Shown here piece by piece: positions 61,801-64,000 of a DNA stretch of 64,000 bases. The stretch spans positions 4,420,404-4,484,403 of the forward strand of contig OZ004597.1 in the NCBI GenBank assembly GCA_963924555.1, read 5' to 3'. The translations under genes were made by a program, and so were the position numbers. Position 1 is the first letter of the stretch. Every line of letters starts with the position of its first letter. Source of the DNA: Crambe crambe. Its lineage: Eukaryota; Porifera; Demospongiae; Poecilosclerida; Crambeidae. The notes beneath the pieces were generated by a model, which was not told the origin of the DNA, ran no database searches, and saw nothing but the letters and a program-made list of their open reading frames with translations.

Positions 61801-63939
61801 TGCACAAAATTAAAACTACTTGAGTACATAATATGGTCAACTAGTATCTTTCATTTTATACCAAAAGTAAGACAGCTAGACTTCTATTTTAGTACTGAGA
61901 GTGCCACAAACTTCAGTCACCTGTTTCCACGATAAAAAAAATCATTTTTCTTCCATAGCAACAGTAAATAGTAAATAGACTAAACTGACATGATAAACTA
62001 TAAATCATTGAGCCTTTTCACTTTTTGTTGCGCTAAATACCTTGCCTCTGTTCGCCAGGTACCTACCCTATAGATTATATGTGCACATGCCTGTTTCCAA
62101 TCCTGTGTACGTAGTCTAGTATATCTGCATTTATCTACTTGGTATGTTTTTTTTTTGTCCTTTTTTCCAAGGGCAACCACATACTAAGTAGAAGAACATT
62201 AGAAGAACATTTTTGCAGAAGAATAAAGACACTAACCTAGCAATTAGAATCAGTTTTTCGGTTGGAGTATTTTTGGAAGGGTCATCACTGTTGCTGGCAT
62301 TTGACATGTATTGGTTAATGGCAAATACATCAAGCTATGTAAGCTAAAAAAGAAATGGCATCCCTCACTGAACTATCTTTATTTTCTGAGCAATGGCTGA
62401 GGATGGCATAATTTTGGTTTGAGAACAGAAACTACATTGGGGCAACCACATATCAAGAGAAAAGAAGTAGTAGAAGAAATGAAGATGCTAACCTGGAAGA
62501 AAGTATTATAGAAGAAATGGAGATGCTAACCTAGCAGTATCAAGAAGAAAAGTATGCTAACCTAAGGAGTGTAAAGATTGTCACTTTTTGCTGGTACTCA
62601 GTCAATAAAATAGAGCAGTGCTATATGAGCCATTCGTAGAGAGAGAAGCATCTTGCTAGCCTTGAACTGAGCAATGGCTGAGAAATAGAAGGTGGTGTAT
62701 AATTAATTTTTTCAGTAGCTAAAATGTCAGAACTTGTAAATGTCCATGTTTGACTCCTTATCATAGTTTATGTGGTCTTTGCATAGATTGGTGTTGCAGT
62801 ATTGATGGCCCAGGCTGGATGTTTTGTCCCATGCACATCAGCGTCAATTTGCATAGTGGACTCAATATTGGCACGGGTAGGAGCTGGAGACTCCCAACTC
62901 AAAGGTGTATCTACATTCATGGCAGAAATGCTGGAAACTTCCTCAATACTCAAGGTATGGACATGTGCTTATATATCACTGTGGACCAGGAGTGCAATTA
63001 TATTTTCCTTGAGCAATTAGCCAATTTTATTGAGCTAGAGCACATGGCCCTTAAAAGAATGAAGTAAAAAGACTGGAAACTATTTGCTACATAGTCAAAA
63101 CTTTGGCCTCAATACTGGGTTCATTTCATGGCAAGATATAAATTGAACTAGCTAGCCTGGATTCTAGGGCAGTGCATGTTTCTTTGCCATACTTCAAGTA
63201 CAGTTTGTGTGCAGGCAGCAACTTCAGATTCACTGGTGATCATTGATGAGTTGGGTAGAGGGACATCTACTTATGATGGATTTGGACTTGCTTGGGCTAT
63301 ATCAAGGCAGGTTTGCGCTGCAGCATTTGCTGATTAAAATTAAACCTTTTTTTTTTTTTTTTTTTCAGGCACATTGCTACTGAAATAAAATGTTTTTGTT
63401 TATTTGCTACTCATTTTCATGAACTTACTCTTCTTGCTAATGAAGTTCCTACAGTCAGGAATCTTCATGTTACAGCTCTGACTTCAAATGAAAAACTGAC
63501 TCTGCTATATCGAGTGAAGCCTGGAGTGTGTGACCAAAGCTTTGGACTGCATGTGGCAGAACTAGCCCAGTTTCCTGCTCATGTGATCGAGTTCGCTAAA
63601 AAAAAGGTGGTGGAGTTAGAAATTTGGAATTCTCATCAGTTGAAAGGTCTGTCGTAAGGCATGGGTATTTACACTGATTTTAGTTTGTTATTTTGGTGTA
63701 TAGCTTCCACTGAAACTATTGATGAACCTCCTCAGGCGAAGAAGAAGAAATTAGAGAAAGAAGAAAACGAAGAAGGTGAAAAAATCATTGAAAATTTTCT
63801 TTCTTCAGTTCGTGAACTTGCGTCTTCCGGTATCAGTGATCAAGAAATGACTTTAAAACTGGAAAAATTAAAGTTAGATTTTTTGAGTACAGATAATGCA
63901 TACGTCAAATCAATCCTGGTAACTCTTCAACACAACTGA
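52789..63939 (+). CDS. MSH2: MSH2, MutS-homologue mismatch-repair ATPase
   Basis: The model is complete at 928 aa (human 934). It is the common subunit of MutS-alpha and MutS-beta, which bind mispairs and loops in nuclear DNA. There are 21 exons: 52789-52822, 52876-52925, 52992-53027, 56155-56242, 56301-56443, 56511-56708, 56762-56885, 56946-57026, 57083-57141, 57199-57427, 57483-57616, 57677-57793, 57845-57959, 58017-58072, 58126-58215, 58396-58693, 58872-59032, 62787-62954, 63215-63306, 63369-63646, 63704-63939 (2787 nt). The N-terminus has [11 protein letters not shown]. Walker A is GPNMGGKST (659-667). The Walker B aspartate and glutamate are D738/E739 in [22 protein letters not shown] follows. 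All ATPase residues are intact. Two splice sites are odd: intron 63307-63368 must use a GC donor, and 57960-58016 is a 57-nt stop-free intron. Intron 3 (3.1 kb) and intron 17 (3.75 kb) carry repeats and a decayed LTR element. Confidence 0.95.
53335..53366. repeat. Poly(G) run, 32 nt
   Basis: A pure G tract in MSH2 intron 3. The Pro-rich minus-strand frames here are shadows of it. Confidence 0.95.
53929..54113. mobile_element. Fold-back element with GATGTAGGGATGAC ends
   Basis: The termini GATGTAGGGATGACTA and TAGTCATCCCTACATC are inverted, with paired internal blocks (GAGATTATGCAAGGATAAAG and complement). The ends match the fold-backs at 8915-9195 and 9705-9995, so they belong to one family. 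Confidence 0.7.
55224..55376. repeat. Dispersed repeat, copy 2 (MSH2 intron 3)
   Basis: This is the second copy of the repeat at the window start, bounded by GTGAAGTAGGGATAG and a terminal CTATTCCTACTTTAG, which suggests a small fold-back transposon with inverted ends. Confidence 0.55.
58772..58820. repeat. (TC)n microsatellite
   Basis: About 24 CT/TC units with one interruption, in the MSH2 intron before the Walker A exon. Confidence 0.95.
59098..59166. repeat. CTACTTGGTATGT hairpin repeat
   Basis: TACTTGGTATGT at the left pairs with ACATACCAAGTA at the right; a T/G-rich loop with CAAGGGCAACC lies between. It is a member of the dispersed family described in the findings, in MSH2 intron 17. 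Confidence 0.7.
60469..61747 (-). mobile_element. Decayed LTR retroelement with gag-like frame
   Basis: One intact-looking LTR (61471-61747, TGTTGGG...CCCCAACA ends) and a 23-nt stub of the other (60469-60491) bound it. Internal to the LTR on the minus strand is a TGGTGGCAGCGGTG primer-site-like motif. A gag-like frame (61301-60774) is strongly charged, predicted coiled coil (Glu/Arg-rich), and leads to a capsid-like segment ending near 60500 after frameshifts. No protease, reverse transcriptase or integrase is present. It lies in MSH2 intron 17. Confidence 0.7.
62135..62191. repeat. CTACTTGGTATGT hairpin repeat
   Basis: CTACTTGGTATGT and ACATACTAAGTAG form the arms, with CCAAGGGCAACC just inside the right arm. 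It is followed at 62275-62400 by the family's GTCATCACTGTTGCTGGCA and TTTTCTGAGCAATGGCTGA blocks. Confidence 0.7.
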
Positions 63940-64000
63940 TTTTATTCTCAACGTTTTGTTGCGATGCGCATGCGCAGCAAGGGGACATCAAGCTATTCTC

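Noticed and set aside
1-64000. tRNA, rRNA or CRISPR features
   Set aside because: I looked for T-loop motifs, rRNA-like blocks and spaced direct repeats and found none. A covariance search could still find a small RNA gene.

Overview
The window is eukaryotic nuclear DNA from an animal. Seven of its eight genes resolve to complete reading frames and one runs off the left edge; in each, the exon lengths add up to a whole number of codons. The mix of a ciliary gene (CFAP47), a PET plus six-LIM protein (LIMPETin), a cyclic-nucleotide-gated channel and a cytoplasmic tyrosine kinase, with short intergenic gaps and introns full of small fold-back repeats, suggests an early-branching invertebrate such as a demosponge. 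The species assignment is inference; nothing here proves it.

Layout, left to right. 1-2041 is repeat-rich: a pogo-like transposase relic and a 180-bp tandem duplication. CFAP47 (+, 29 exons, 2042-27851) enters from beyond the left edge. It meets the convergent LIMPETin gene (-, 27941-30831) across only 89 bp. CDK5RAP1 (-, 30978-37950) and the intronless RBM34 (-, 38214-39305) follow on the same strand. RBM34 is divergent from a PH-domain tyrosine kinase (+, 39587-45860), and an intronless CNGA-type channel (+, 46131-47978) follows. A ZC4H2 homologue (-, 48263-52700) is head-to-head with MSH2 (+, 52789-63939), with 88 bp between their start codons.

These genes do not form a pathway. Their processes are the ciliary axoneme (CFAP47), cytoskeleton/adhesion (LIMPETin), mitochondrial tRNA modification (CDK5RAP1), nucleolar RNA biology (RBM34), tyrosine-phosphate signalling (kinase), cyclic-nucleotide sensing (channel) and DNA mismatch repair (MSH2). 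The arrangement looks like a compact animal genome with shared promoters and overlapping 3' ends.

Mobile DNA sits almost entirely in introns: two decayed LTR elements with gag-like coding, an RTE-type LINE relic, several TIR/fold-back elements, and a hairpin family (core CTACTTGGTATGT) that recurs in introns of most of the large genes. The most unusual items are the kinase, which joins a PH domain and an adaptor-like docking region directly to a kinase domain without SH2 or SH3; a hammerhead-ribozyme-like motif inside a 54-bp inverted repeat; a ZC4H2 finger that keeps its four cysteines but lacks the histidines; and a GC-AG intron plus a 57-bp stop-free intron in MSH2.
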